From assembly GCF_013912005.1 (NCBI RefSeq), contig NZ_JACESB010000002.1, positions 1 through 64,000 on the forward strand: 64,000 nt of DNA. Reading direction: 5' to 3'. Every line of letters begins with the position of its first letter. Position 1 is the first letter of the stretch. A program made the translations under genes and the position numbers. Shown piece after piece: positions 35,479-43,375 of the stretch. Under the pieces are notes generated by a model. The model saw only the letters and a program-made list of their open reading frames with translations, ran no database searches and had not been told where the DNA came from. This stretch comes from Brevundimonas sp. (GTDB lineage: Bacteria; Pseudomonadota; Alphaproteobacteria; Caulobacterales; Caulobacteraceae).

Positions 35479-36623
35479 GCCCGAAGCCCGAAGGAGCGCC
35501 CTTGCCCCGACCCGCGATCGACCTCGCCTATCTGAAGACCCGCCTGGCGGACCTGCTCAACACCCCCAGCCCCACCGGCTACACGGACGAGGCGGTGTGG
35601 GTGGTGTGCCGCGAGCTGGGGCGGCTGGGCCTGACCTATGAGCTGACCCGCCGGGGGGCGATCCGCGCCCGCCTGCCGGGCCGGAACCCGCGCCCGGCCC
35701 GCGCCGTCGTCGCCCACGTCGACACCCTGGGCGCGCAGGTGAAGGCGGTGAAGGACAGCGGCCGCCTCGAACTCGTGCCCATCGGCCACTGGTCGTCGCG
35801 CTTCGCCGAGGGGGCGCGGGCGACGATCTTCTCCGAAGGGGGGACCTACCGCGGCACCATCCTGCCGCTGAAGGCGTCCGGCCACACCTTCAACGAGGAG
35901 GTCGACAGCCAGCCGGTCAGCTGGCGGCAGGTCGAGCTGCGCATCGACGCCGTGACCCGCAGCCGGGCCGAGACGCACGCCCTGGGCGTCGAGATCGGCG
36001 ACATCGTCGCGATCGATCCGCAGCCGGAGTTTCTGGACAGCGGCTACATCGTCTCGCGCCACCTCGACGACAAGGCCGGGGTGGCGACCATGCTGGCGGC
36101 GCTGGAGTGCATGATCCGGGAGGAGCGGGTCCCGACCGTCGACACCTGGTGGCTGTTCACCATCGCCGAGGAGGTCGGGCACGGCGCCTCCTCGGTGCTG
36201 GTCCCCGACGTGGCCTCGATGGTGACGGTCGACAACGGCACGACCGCCCCCGGACAGAATTCATCCGAGTTCGGCGTCACCATCGCCATGGCCGACCAGA
36301 CCGGGCCGTTCGACTGGCACCTGACGCGCAAGCTGGTCCACCTCGCCCGCGACCACGACATTCCGCACCAGAAGGACGTGTTCCGCTACTACCGCTCGGA
36401 CTCGGCCTCGGCGCTGGAGGCGGGGGCCGACATCCGGACCGCCCTTCTGACCTTCGGCATCGACGCCAGCCACGGCTACGAGCGCATCCACGAGAGCGCG
36501 CTGGGGGACCTCGCCCGCCTGCTGATCGCCTATGCCGAGAGCGAGGTGGAGATCGGCCGCGACGCCGACGCCCTGAGCGGGGTCAAGGGCTTCACCCACC
36601 AGCCTATCGACGACGCTGGCTGA
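35475..36623 (+). CDS. M42-family peptidase of the NAGGN system
   Basis: 382-aa M42 (glutamyl aminopeptidase/endoglucanase M-like) dinuclear zinc hydrolase. Seen: SPTGYTDEAVWVVC, the zinc ligand AVVAHVDTLGAQVK, the bridging DDKAGVATMLAALE, FTIAEEVGHGASSV and the late DASHGYERIHESAL. It is the third gene of the conserved osmoprotectant trio and presumably turns over NAGGN or a precursor dipeptide, which has not been shown. A terminator follows at once. Confidence 0.9.
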   Translation: MSPKPEGAPLPRPAIDLAYLKTRLADLLNTPSPTGYTDEAVWVVCRELGRLGLTYELTRRGAIRARLPGRNPRPARAVVAHVDTLGAQVKAVKDSGRLELVPIGHWSSRFAEGARATIFSEGGTYRGTILPLKASGHTFNEEVDSQPVSWRQVELRIDAVTRSRAETHALGVEIGDIVAIDPQPEFLDSGYIVSRHLDDKAGVATMLAALECMIREERVPTVDTWWLFTIAEEVGHGASSVLVPDVASMVTVDNGTTAPGQNSSEFGVTIAMADQTGPFDWHLTRKLVHLARDHDIPHQKDVFRYYRSDSASALEAGADIRTALLTFGIDASHGYERIHESALGDLARLLIAYAESEVEIGRDADALSGVKGFTHQPIDDAG

Positions 36624-36630
36624 CGCGAAA

Positions 36631-36656
36631 AAGGGCGGGCCCTGCGGCCCGCCCTT
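36631..36656 (+). terminator. Bidirectional terminator between the NAGGN operon and the DUF4168 gene
   Basis: AAGGGCGGGC and GCCCGCCCTT form a 10-bp stem with a CCTGCG loop, preceded by AAA and followed by CCTG. A-richness before it suits the minus strand gene as well. Confidence 0.82.
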
Positions 36657-36693
36657 CCTGTCCGGTCAGCCGGACGGTTTCGATCCTGGCCGG

Positions 36694-37278
36694 TCAGCCC
36701 TCGCGGCGGGCGCCGGCGAGGGCGACGCGCGCCTGGAGCCGCTCGTCGGCGCGCAGCGCGGCCGAGATGGCGTTGAACCGCTCCAGCTCCAGGCCGGAGG
36801 CGGCGATGGCCTCGGCCATGGCCGTCTGCTGCTCGGCGGTCGGCGCGGCGCCGTTGAGTTGCTCCGCAATCGGACGGACGCCGGCCATGGCCGCGGCGAA
36901 CTGGTCGAGCTCGGCGTCGGTGACGGCGGCGCCGACCGAGCCGGCCGGCGAGTCTGGCGCGCGGGCGACGGCGAGGCGGGCGGCGAGGACATCGTCGCCG
37001 GCCTGGACGGTCTGGGAGATGGCGTTGAAGCGTTCGAGCGTCAGGCCCGCGCCCTCGATGGCGGCGACCATGGCGGCCTGCTGTTCCGGGGTGATCTGGC
37101 CCTGCACCTGGGCCTGCACGGCCCGCACGCCTTCCTCCGCGGCGGCGTAGCTGTCCAGTTCGGCGTCGGTCACGTCCTGCCGCGCGACAGCGGCAGAGGG
37201 GACGGCGGCGGCGGCGGCGATCGCCGGAGCGCCGGCGAAGGCGAGCGCGGAGGCGGCGGCGAGAAGGGTGAGGCGCAT
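36694..37278 (-). CDS. Exported DUF4168 protein with two tandem copies of the domain
   Basis: 194 aa. The signal peptide is followed by two homologous blocks: VTDAELDSYAAAEEGVRAVQ with ITPEQQAAMVAAIEGAGLTLERFNAI, and VTDAELDQFAAAMAGVRPIA with PTAEQQTAMAEAIAASGLELERFNAI (about 36-100 and 118-180). It is a clear internal duplication of one helical domain. The function is unknown and the protein is probably periplasmic. The ATG at 37278 is preferred over a TTG one codon earlier. Confidence 0.82.
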   Translation of the reverse strand: MRLTLLAAASALAFAGAPAIAAAAAVPSAAVARQDVTDAELDSYAAAEEGVRAVQAQVQGQITPEQQAAMVAAIEGAGLTLERFNAISQTVQAGDDVLAARLAVARAPDSPAGSVGAAVTDAELDQFAAAMAGVRPIAEQLNGAAPTAEQQTAMAEAIAASGLELERFNAISAALRADERLQARVALAGARREG

Positions 37279-37447
37279 CAACTGTTTCCTTTCGTTCTCC
37301 GCACGACGAGCGGTGGCTCAAGGCGTGACCGCAGGGTCACGTCTCCCGGACGCGCGGAAGCACTGAGGGAGAAGGGGGAGGGCCCTGAACCTGGGGGAGC
37401 GGCCGCCGGGTGTCAAACCGGGGGACGGGATCGTGATCGGCGCGTGA

Positions 37448-37924
37448 TCAGTCGACGGCCACGATCTCCACGGTCTGGCCCGCCACCACCGCCTCGTCGC
37501 CGGGGCGTTTTCCGAGCAGGGCGCGGGCCAGGGGCGAGACGTGGCTGACCGAGCCGGCGGCGGGATCCGCCTCGTCCTCGCCGACGATCCGCCAGGTCTG
37601 GCGACGGCCGTCGTCGCGCTCGATGGCCACCGACCCGCCGAAGCGCACGCGTCCGTCCGGCGCCGTCTCGACCAGCTGGGCCGACGCCCGCCGCGCCGAC
37701 CAGTAGCGCAGGTCGCGGGTCGCCCGGGCCATGGCGGTGCGGTCGGCCTCGATCGATCCCTGCGCCTGGGCCGCGGCCCAGGCCGCCCGGGCCGCGGCCA
37801 GGGCCGCGTCGATGGCGGCGAGGCCCGCAGGCGTGACGAGATTTGGATGCGGCGAGATCGGACGGTCGGGCAGGTCGGCGGCCGTGGCCTCCAGATCCTC
37901 CTCGCGGGTAAAGGCGACGCTCAT
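37448..37924 (-). CDS. GreA/GreB-family C-terminal domain protein
   Basis: 158 aa. An N-terminal helical hairpin (about 30-85, ALAAARAAWAAAQAQGSIEADRTAM) is followed by the FKBP-like Gre C-domain (ETAPDGRVRFGGSVAIERDDG, WRIVGEDEADPAAGSVSHVSPLARALLGKRPGDEAVV). This resembles Rnk/Gre-like factors that bind the RNA polymerase secondary channel. The acidic tip residues of true GreA (D41, E44) are not obvious, so cleavage-factor activity is doubtful. Confidence 0.82.
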   Translation of the reverse strand: MSVAFTREEDLEATAADLPDRPISPHPNLVTPAGLAAIDAALAAARAAWAAAQAQGSIEADRTAMARATRDLRYWSARRASAQLVETAPDGRVRFGGSVAIERDDGRRQTWRIVGEDEADPAAGSVSHVSPLARALLGKRPGDEAVVAGQTVEIVAVD

Positions 37925-37973
37925 GGACAGGGAGCGTATGGCGCCGCCCGCCGTTCCGGTCCATCTGGACCCC

Positions 37974-39203
37974 ATGGATGCAATGAAGACGGTGCACGTG
38001 ATCGGGGCCGGCCCGGCGGGGCTGATGGCCGCCGAACGGCTGGCGCAGGCCGGGGGGCGGGCGGTCGTCCACGAGGCCATGCCCTCGGTCGCGCGCAAAT
38101 TCCTGATGGCCGGGCGGGGCGGCCTGAACCTGACCCATTCGGAGCCGTCCGAGGCCTTCGTCGCGCGCTACGGCGAGGCGGCGCCGACGGTCGCCCGATG
38201 GCTGGAGCGGTTCTCCCCGACGCATCTGGTCGGCTGGGCCGAAGGGCTGGGGCAGACGACCTTCACCGGTTCCTCCGGCCGCGTGTTCCCGCAGACGATG
38301 AAGGCCTCGCCGCTGCTGCGGGCGTGGCTGGGGCGGCTGGCGGATCTGGGCGTCGAGGTGCGGACCCGGTCGCGCTGGACCGGAGCCCGCCTGGGCGGGG
38401 ATGACAACAGGCTGGAGCTGGTCCTTGCGACGCCGGAGGGGGAGCGCATCGAGCGGCCGGACGCGGTGGTGCTGGCGCTCGGCGGGGCGAGCTGGCCGCG
38501 GCTGGGCAGCGACGGCGCCTGGACCGACCAGCTGGCCGCGGCGGGAGTGGAGGTCGCGCCGCTCACCGCCTCCAACATGGGCTTCGACGTGGCGTGGTCG
38601 CCGGTCTTCGCCGACCGCTTCGCCGGCCAGCCCCTGAAGAATGTGGCGCTCAGCCATGCCGGACGAACCGTTCGCGGCGAGGCCATGGTGACGCGGTACG
38701 GGCTGGAGGGCGGGGCGGTCTACGCCCTGTCGGCGGCGCTGCGCGAGACCGTGGCCCGGGACGGGGCGGCGGAGCTGGTCGTGGATCTGCGGCCCGATCT
38801 GGGGGAGGCGGCGCTGGCGGCGCGGCTGGCGCGGCCGCGCGGCAAGGACAGCGTGTCGAACTGGCTGCGGAAGGCGGCCGGGCTGTCGCCGGCGGCGGTC
38901 GGCCTGCTGCGCGAGATCCCGGGCGACATTCCGGCCGGAGCGGAGAAGCTGGCGAAGCGGATCAAGGCGGTGCGGCTGCGCCTCGCCGGGGCCCAGGGGC
39001 TGGCGCGGGCGATCTCCTCCGCCGGCGGCGTGCGGCTGGACCAGGTCGACGAGCGGCTGATGCTGAAGGCCGTGCCGGGCGTCTTCGTGGCCGGCGAAAT
39101 GCTGGACTGGGAGGCGCCGACCGGGGGCTATCTGCTGCAGGCCTGCTTCGCCTCCGGCGTGGTCGCGGGCGAGGGGGCGCGGGACTGGCTGGCGGAACGG
39201 TGA
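37974..39203 (+). CDS. HI0933-like flavoprotein, TIGR03862 type
   Basis: 409-aa FAD-dependent protein. Seen: VHVIGAGPAGLMAAERLAQAG, KFLMAGRGGLNLTHSE (diverged from the ISGGGRCN signature of the copy at 1284), VLALGGASWPRLGSDG and FVAGEMLDWEAPTGGYLLQACFASG. This subfamily is common in alphaproteobacteria and has no known reaction. The start could also be 37938 or 37983; 37974 gives only three residues before the nucleotide-binding strand. Confidence 0.87.
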   Translation: MDAMKTVHVIGAGPAGLMAAERLAQAGGRAVVHEAMPSVARKFLMAGRGGLNLTHSEPSEAFVARYGEAAPTVARWLERFSPTHLVGWAEGLGQTTFTGSSGRVFPQTMKASPLLRAWLGRLADLGVEVRTRSRWTGARLGGDDNRLELVLATPEGERIERPDAVVLALGGASWPRLGSDGAWTDQLAAAGVEVAPLTASNMGFDVAWSPVFADRFAGQPLKNVALSHAGRTVRGEAMVTRYGLEGGAVYALSAALRETVARDGAAELVVDLRPDLGEAALAARLARPRGKDSVSNWLRKAAGLSPAAVGLLREIPGDIPAGAEKLAKRIKAVRLRLAGAQGLARAISSAGGVRLDQVDERLMLKAVPGVFVAGEMLDWEAPTGGYLLQACFASGVVAGEGARDWLAER

Positions 39204-39265
39204 CGCTCGACTCTGCTCCGCGAGGGGGTCAGGGTGCGCCCCTCCCCGACCAGAGAGAGACCGCC

Positions 39266-40897
39266 ATGCGCCCGTTCCGCCTCGCCCTGCTCGCCTCCGC
39301 CGCCGTGCTGACCGCCGGTCCGGCGCTCGCCCAGAACGCCGATCCGGCCCGTCTGAACGAGCACACCCGGGTGCTGGCCTCCGACGCGTTCGAAGGCCGG
39401 GGCGTGGCGACGCCGGGCGAGGAGAAGACGATCGAATACCTCGTCGCGCAGTTCGAGGCGCTGGGGCTGGAGCCGGGCGGTCCGGACGGATCCTGGACCC
39501 AGACGGCGCAGCTGAGCCGCACCCAGCAGTCGGGCCCGGCGACGATCGTCGCCCGCACGCCGCAGGGCGAGATGCGGCTGGAGCGCGGTCCGGAGGTGCT
39601 GGTCGCCAGCGACCGGCCGGTGGAGCGGATCACCGTCACCGACGCCCCGGTGGTCTTCGCCGGCTATGGCGTGGAGGCCCCGGAGCGGAACTGGGACGAC
39701 TTCAAGGGCATGGACCTGAAGGACAAGATCCTGCTGGTCATCGTCAACGACCCGGATTTCAACGCCCCCGAGGGACACCCGGTGGCGGACCGCTTCGACG
39801 GGCGGGCGATGACCTTCTACGGGCGCTGGACCTACAAGTTCCAGGAGGCGGCGGAGCAGGGGGCGGCCGGCGTGCTGGTCATCCATGACGACGAGGGCGC
39901 CGGTTACGGCTGGTCGGTGCTGGAGGGCTCGTCGACGGCGCCGGACTTCGACATCGTGCGCGAGAACTGGGCGGCCGAGCGGGTTCCGGCCCAGGGCTGG
40001 ATCCAGGGTCCGGTGGCCGAGCGGCTGCTGGCGGCGGCGGGGCTCGACCTGGACGAGCTGCGGACGCAGGCGCGCTCGGCCGACTTCCGGCCGGTCGAAC
40101 TGCCGGGGACGACCCTGTCGATCGACTTCGGCCAGACCCACGCCAACATCGAGAGCCGCAACGTGCTGGCCCGCGTCCCCGGGGCCGAGCGGCCGGACGA
40201 GACGGTGCTGTACGGCGCCCACTGGGACGCCTACGGGCGGGCCACGCCGGTGGACGGGGACGACATCTACAACGGGGCCGTGGACAACGCGACCGGCGTC
40301 GCCGCCCTGCTGGAGCTGGCGCGGCTGTTCAGGGAAGGCGCGCCGCCGGAGCGGTCGGTGGTGTTCGCCGCCTGGACCGCCGAGGAGTCGGGCCTGCTCG
40401 GGGCCGAGTACTACGCCGCCAACCCGGTCTGGCCGCTGGAGACGACGGTGGCCAACATCAACATCGACAGCCTTCTTCCCGGGACGGAGGTTTCGCCCGA
40501 GATCGTGGTCATCGGCCCGGGCAAGAGCGAGACCGATCAATGGCTGGAGCGCCGCGCCGAGGCGGCGGGGCGGCGGTTGATCCCCGATCCGGCGCCGCAC
40601 GCCGGCGGCTTCTATCGCTCGGACCACTTCCCGCTGGCGAAGACGGGGGTGCCGGCCCTGTTCGGGGTCGCCGGCTTCACCGGCCACAACGCCGCCAGCG
40701 CCGACTATGTCGCCAACCGCTACCACAAGCCCTCGGACGAATGGACGCCGGAGTGGACCATGGACGCGGCGGCCGTCGACGTGGACCTGCTCTATGCGGT
40801 GGGGCGCGACCTGGCGGACAGCGAGGCCTGGCCCGAATGGAATGCGGGGGCGGAGTTCGAGGCGGCGCGGCAGGCGTCGGCGGCGGCGCGGGAGTAG
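39266..40897 (+). CDS. M28-family metallopeptidase, exported
   Basis: 543 aa. The signal peptide (ends GPALAQ) is followed by an N-terminal region, a PA insert (about 110-280, VVFAGYGVEAP ... GAAGVLVIHDDEG) and the M28 zinc peptidase domain. That domain has LYGAHWDAYG, GAVDNATGVAALLELARLF, FAAWTAEESGLLGAEYYA, INIDSL and HFPLAKTGVPAL. All five zinc ligands and the catalytic Glu (AEES) are present. It is likely a periplasmic aminopeptidase feeding on peptides. Confidence 0.92.
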   Translation: MRPFRLALLASAAVLTAGPALAQNADPARLNEHTRVLASDAFEGRGVATPGEEKTIEYLVAQFEALGLEPGGPDGSWTQTAQLSRTQQSGPATIVARTPQGEMRLERGPEVLVASDRPVERITVTDAPVVFAGYGVEAPERNWDDFKGMDLKDKILLVIVNDPDFNAPEGHPVADRFDGRAMTFYGRWTYKFQEAAEQGAAGVLVIHDDEGAGYGWSVLEGSSTAPDFDIVRENWAAERVPAQGWIQGPVAERLLAAAGLDLDELRTQARSADFRPVELPGTTLSIDFGQTHANIESRNVLARVPGAERPDETVLYGAHWDAYGRATPVDGDDIYNGAVDNATGVAALLELARLFREGAPPERSVVFAAWTAEESGLLGAEYYAANPVWPLETTVANINIDSLLPGTEVSPEIVVIGPGKSETDQWLERRAEAAGRRLIPDPAPHAGGFYRSDHFPLAKTGVPALFGVAGFTGHNAASADYVANRYHKPSDEWTPEWTMDAAAVDVDLLYAVGRDLADSEAWPEWNAGAEFEAARQASAAARE

Positions 40898-40900
40898 CCG

Positions 40901-41008
40901 TCAGACCACGGACGGAGCGGCGGCCAGCCAGCCGATGCAGGCGGCGATGAACACCAGCTCGCTCACGACCAGAACGAAGACCCAGTGGAGCCGGAGAAAA
41001 CGGAGCAT
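40901..41008 (-). CDS. Putative 35-aa membrane protein
   Basis: A short frame MLRFLRLHWVFVLVVSELVF..., with one strongly hydrophobic helix (about residues 9-31) and a basic N-terminus, giving N-in topology. No Shine-Dalgarno is clear. A near-consensus EcfG-type promoter 67 bases upstream supports real expression. No family recognised. Confidence 0.5.
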   Translation of the reverse strand: MLRFLRLHWVFVLVVSELVFIAACIGWLAAAPSVV

Positions 41009-41074
41009 CGGAAAGGGCCTCGAACCACGCGTACAGGGAACCGGGCGGGGGCGGCGATCCGCCCCGGCCGCCCT

Positions 41075-41099
41075 AACCGCCGGGAGCCGCAGGAGTTCC
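41075..41099 (-). promoter_or_regulatory. Possible EcfG-type promoter
   Basis: On the minus strand GGAAC-N16-GGTT, with an exact -35 and one change in the -10, placed 67 bases before the 35-aa membrane protein. Confidence 0.45.
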
Positions 41100-41158
41100 A
41101 GGACAATCCGGCCCGGGGCGCCGTCGACGGGCCGGCGTGGGCGCGATAACAGGACCCC

Positions 41159-42292
41159 ATGACCGACCTGCCCGAGATCCGCGGCGTCTGCCCGCCTGAA
41201 TTCGCCGCGCTGAAGGACGCCTTCGCCGCCAACTTCACGGACGCGCCCGAGGGGCTGGACGAGCAGGGCGCGCGGTTCAGCCTCTGCATCGACGGCGAGG
41301 TGGCGGTCGACCTGATCGGCGGCTGGGCCGATGCGGCGGGGACCGTCCCGTATGCGGCGGAGACCCTGACGCCGGTGTTCTCCACCGGCAAGGCGGTGAT
41401 GGCCCTGCTGATCGCGACCTGCGTCGAGCGCGGCCTGCTGGATTACGAGCGGCCCGTCGCCGACTTCTGGCCGGCCTTCGGGCAGGCGGGCAAGGACGCC
41501 GTCACCGTCGCCCAGTTGATGAGCCACCAGGCGGGGCTGCCGGGCTTCGACGCGGCGGTCGAGCCGGCCATCTGGTTCGACCGTGCGGCGGTGCTGGACC
41601 GGCTGTGCGCCCAGGCGCCGATGTGGGCCCCCGGAACCGCCAGCGGCTATCACCCGATCACCATCGGCTATCTGGCGGGGGAGCTGTTCCGGATCGTCGA
41701 CGGCCGGACCATGGGGACGGCGCTGCGCGAGGACTTCCCCGGGCTGGACCTGTGGATCGGCCTGCCGGAGTCCGAACACGGACGGGTGGCGCAGATGAAG
41801 AAGCCGACCGCCGCGCCGGACCTGGGCGAGATCGACGACATCAAGCGATCGGCCTTCCTCGACCGGGGCTCGGCGCCGGGCGGGCGCGGCTCGACCGAGT
41901 GGCGAATGGCGGAGATTCCGTCGGCCAACCTGCACGGCACGGCCCGCGATCTGGCGCGGATCATGGCGGTGGTCGCCACCGGCGCCTTCGAGGGGCGGCC
42001 GGTGCTGTCGGAGGCGACGCGGGCGGCGGCGCTGCAGGAGCGCATCCGCGGCCAGGACCGGGTGCTGCCCTTCGACATGGGCTGGGCGGCGGGCTGGACC
42101 CGCAACGTCGGGCTGAAGGTGTTCGGCCCCGGCGAGCAGACGGTCGGCCACTACGGCTGGGGCGGCTCGTGCGCCTTCGCCGACCCGGAGCGGCGGCTGT
42201 CGGGCAGCTATGTGATGACGCGCCAGTCGCGGCATCTGATCGGGGATCCGCGCGCGGTGCGGCTGATCGAGGCGGCGTACAGGAGGTTTTAG
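41159..42292 (+). CDS. Serine hydrolase, class C beta-lactamase/esterase family
   Basis: 377 aa, no signal peptide. The catalytic SxxK is in PVFSTGKAVMALL, HQAGLPGF is the family-typical block, and the YxN position reads SGYHPITIGY. The late HYGWGGS replaces the KTG-type strand motif. This pattern is that of EstB-like esterases and LACTB-type cytosolic hydrolases rather than antibiotic-degrading beta-lactamases. The TAG stop is the first triplet of the heptamer array that follows. Confidence 0.86.
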   Translation: MTDLPEIRGVCPPEFAALKDAFAANFTDAPEGLDEQGARFSLCIDGEVAVDLIGGWADAAGTVPYAAETLTPVFSTGKAVMALLIATCVERGLLDYERPVADFWPAFGQAGKDAVTVAQLMSHQAGLPGFDAAVEPAIWFDRAAVLDRLCAQAPMWAPGTASGYHPITIGYLAGELFRIVDGRTMGTALREDFPGLDLWIGLPESEHGRVAQMKKPTAAPDLGEIDDIKRSAFLDRGSAPGGRGSTEWRMAEIPSANLHGTARDLARIMAVVATGAFEGRPVLSEATRAAALQERIRGQDRVLPFDMGWAAGWTRNVGLKVFGPGEQTVGHYGWGGSCAFADPERRLSGSYVMTRQSRHLIGDPRAVRLIEAAYRRF

Positions 42293-42411
42293 GTTCCAGG
42301 TTCTAGGTTCTAGGTTCTAGGTTCTAGGTATTAGGTTCTAGGGGCTAGGGAACCGAACACCGCCGCCCTTCCCTGGAACCTAGCACCTGGAACCTGGAAC
42401 CTAGAACCTAC
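42290..42411. repeat. Heptamer-array hairpin, TAGGTTC type (copy A2)
   Basis: The left arm (42290-42351) has eight to nine TAGGTTC-type heptamers. An 18-base spacer ends in CCGCCGCCC, and the right arm (42370-42411) has the complementary GGAACCTAG units. The first TAG stops the serine hydrolase gene, and the last CTA, read on the minus strand, is the TAG stop of rarD. One element therefore supplies both convergent stop codons. No terminator of the usual kind is present; the hairpin may serve as one. Confidence 0.9.
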
Positions 42412-43337
42412 ACAGGCTCCGCCGCGTCCTTCAGGGCGCGCCGGGCGGCCTGCCGGCGGTGCAGGGCCGCCGCCGCGAACACCGCCGCCCCGCCCCAGAT
42501 GAAGGCGAAGGACGCCACGCGGAGGCCGGTCAGGGGCTCCCCCGCCGCGACCCCGACCGCGAACTGGAGGGTCGGGGCGAGGAACTGGATGAAGCCGATG
42601 GTCGACAGCGGCAGGCGGCGGGCGGACCAGGCGAACAGGGCCAGCGGCAGCACGGTGGCGGGGCCGTTGGCCAGCGCCCAGAGGGTGTTCCCCGCGCTGT
42701 CGAAGGCGGCGCCGGCGCCGGTCGACTGCAGCCAGATCACCCAGGCGAGGCCGAGCGGCGCCAGCAGCAGGCACTCGACGAACAGGCCGGCCTGGGCGTC
42801 GACCGGAATGCGCTTGCGGATCACGCCGTAGGTGGCGAACGACAGGGCCAGCACGATGGAGATCCACGGCGGACGGCCCAGCGCGGCGGTCTGGAAGGCG
42901 ACGCCGACGGCGGCCAGGCCGATGGCGACCCAGCCCCATCGGTCGATCCGTTCCCGGAACAGCCACAGGCCCACGACCATGTTGAGCAGCGGGTTGATGT
43001 AGTAGCCGAGGCTGGCCTCGAGCGTGGCGCCATGGGTGGTGGCCCAGACGTAGATGCCCCAGTTGAGGCCGATCAGGGCCGTGGAGAAGGCCAGCCAGGC
43101 GAGGGTGCGGGGGCTGCGGAAGACGGCCGTGACCTGGCCGCCCTGCCGCGCCAGCCAGACCAGAAGGGCCGCCACGGCCACCGCCCAGACGCAGCGGTGG
43201 GCGAGGATCTCCAGCGAATCGAAGCCCGCCGCCGCCTGGCCCATGAACAGCAGGGGCATGAGCCCCCACAGGGTGTAGCAGGCGAAGGCGGACAGCAGGG
43301 CGGCGCGGCCCGTGTCGGCGCCGGAGGGGGTGGCCAT
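42408..43337 (-). CDS. rarD: EamA-family transporter RarD
   Basis: 309-aa drug/metabolite transporter superfamily protein with ten predicted membrane helices. The RarD signature is at the start: LLSAFACYTLWGLMPLLFM, later WGIYVWATTHGATLEASLGYYINPLLNMVVGLWLFRERI and IQFLAPTLQFAVGV. The substrate is unproven. The stop codon is provided by the heptamer array. Confidence 0.9.
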   Translation of the reverse strand: MATPSGADTGRAALLSAFACYTLWGLMPLLFMGQAAAGFDSLEILAHRCVWAVAVAALLVWLARQGGQVTAVFRSPRTLAWLAFSTALIGLNWGIYVWATTHGATLEASLGYYINPLLNMVVGLWLFRERIDRWGWVAIGLAAVGVAFQTAALGRPPWISIVLALSFATYGVIRKRIPVDAQAGLFVECLLLAPLGLAWVIWLQSTGAGAAFDSAGNTLWALANGPATVLPLALFAWSARRLPLSTIGFIQFLAPTLQFAVGVAAGEPLTGLRVASFAFIWGGAAVFAAAALHRRQAARRALKDAAEPV

Positions 43338-43375
43338 GATCTACTCCTGCCGTGGGGAGCCGGCGGACGGAGGGG

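Noticed and set aside
41159-42292. Antibiotic-resistance beta-lactamase.
   Set aside because: There is no signal peptide, and the YxN and KTG motifs are replaced by YHP and HYGWGGS. The pattern is that of cytosolic esterase-like serine hydrolases.
42290-42411. CRISPR array.
   Set aside because: The repeat unit is only 7 bases, with no unique spacers between units, and the two halves are reverse complements. No cas gene is present.
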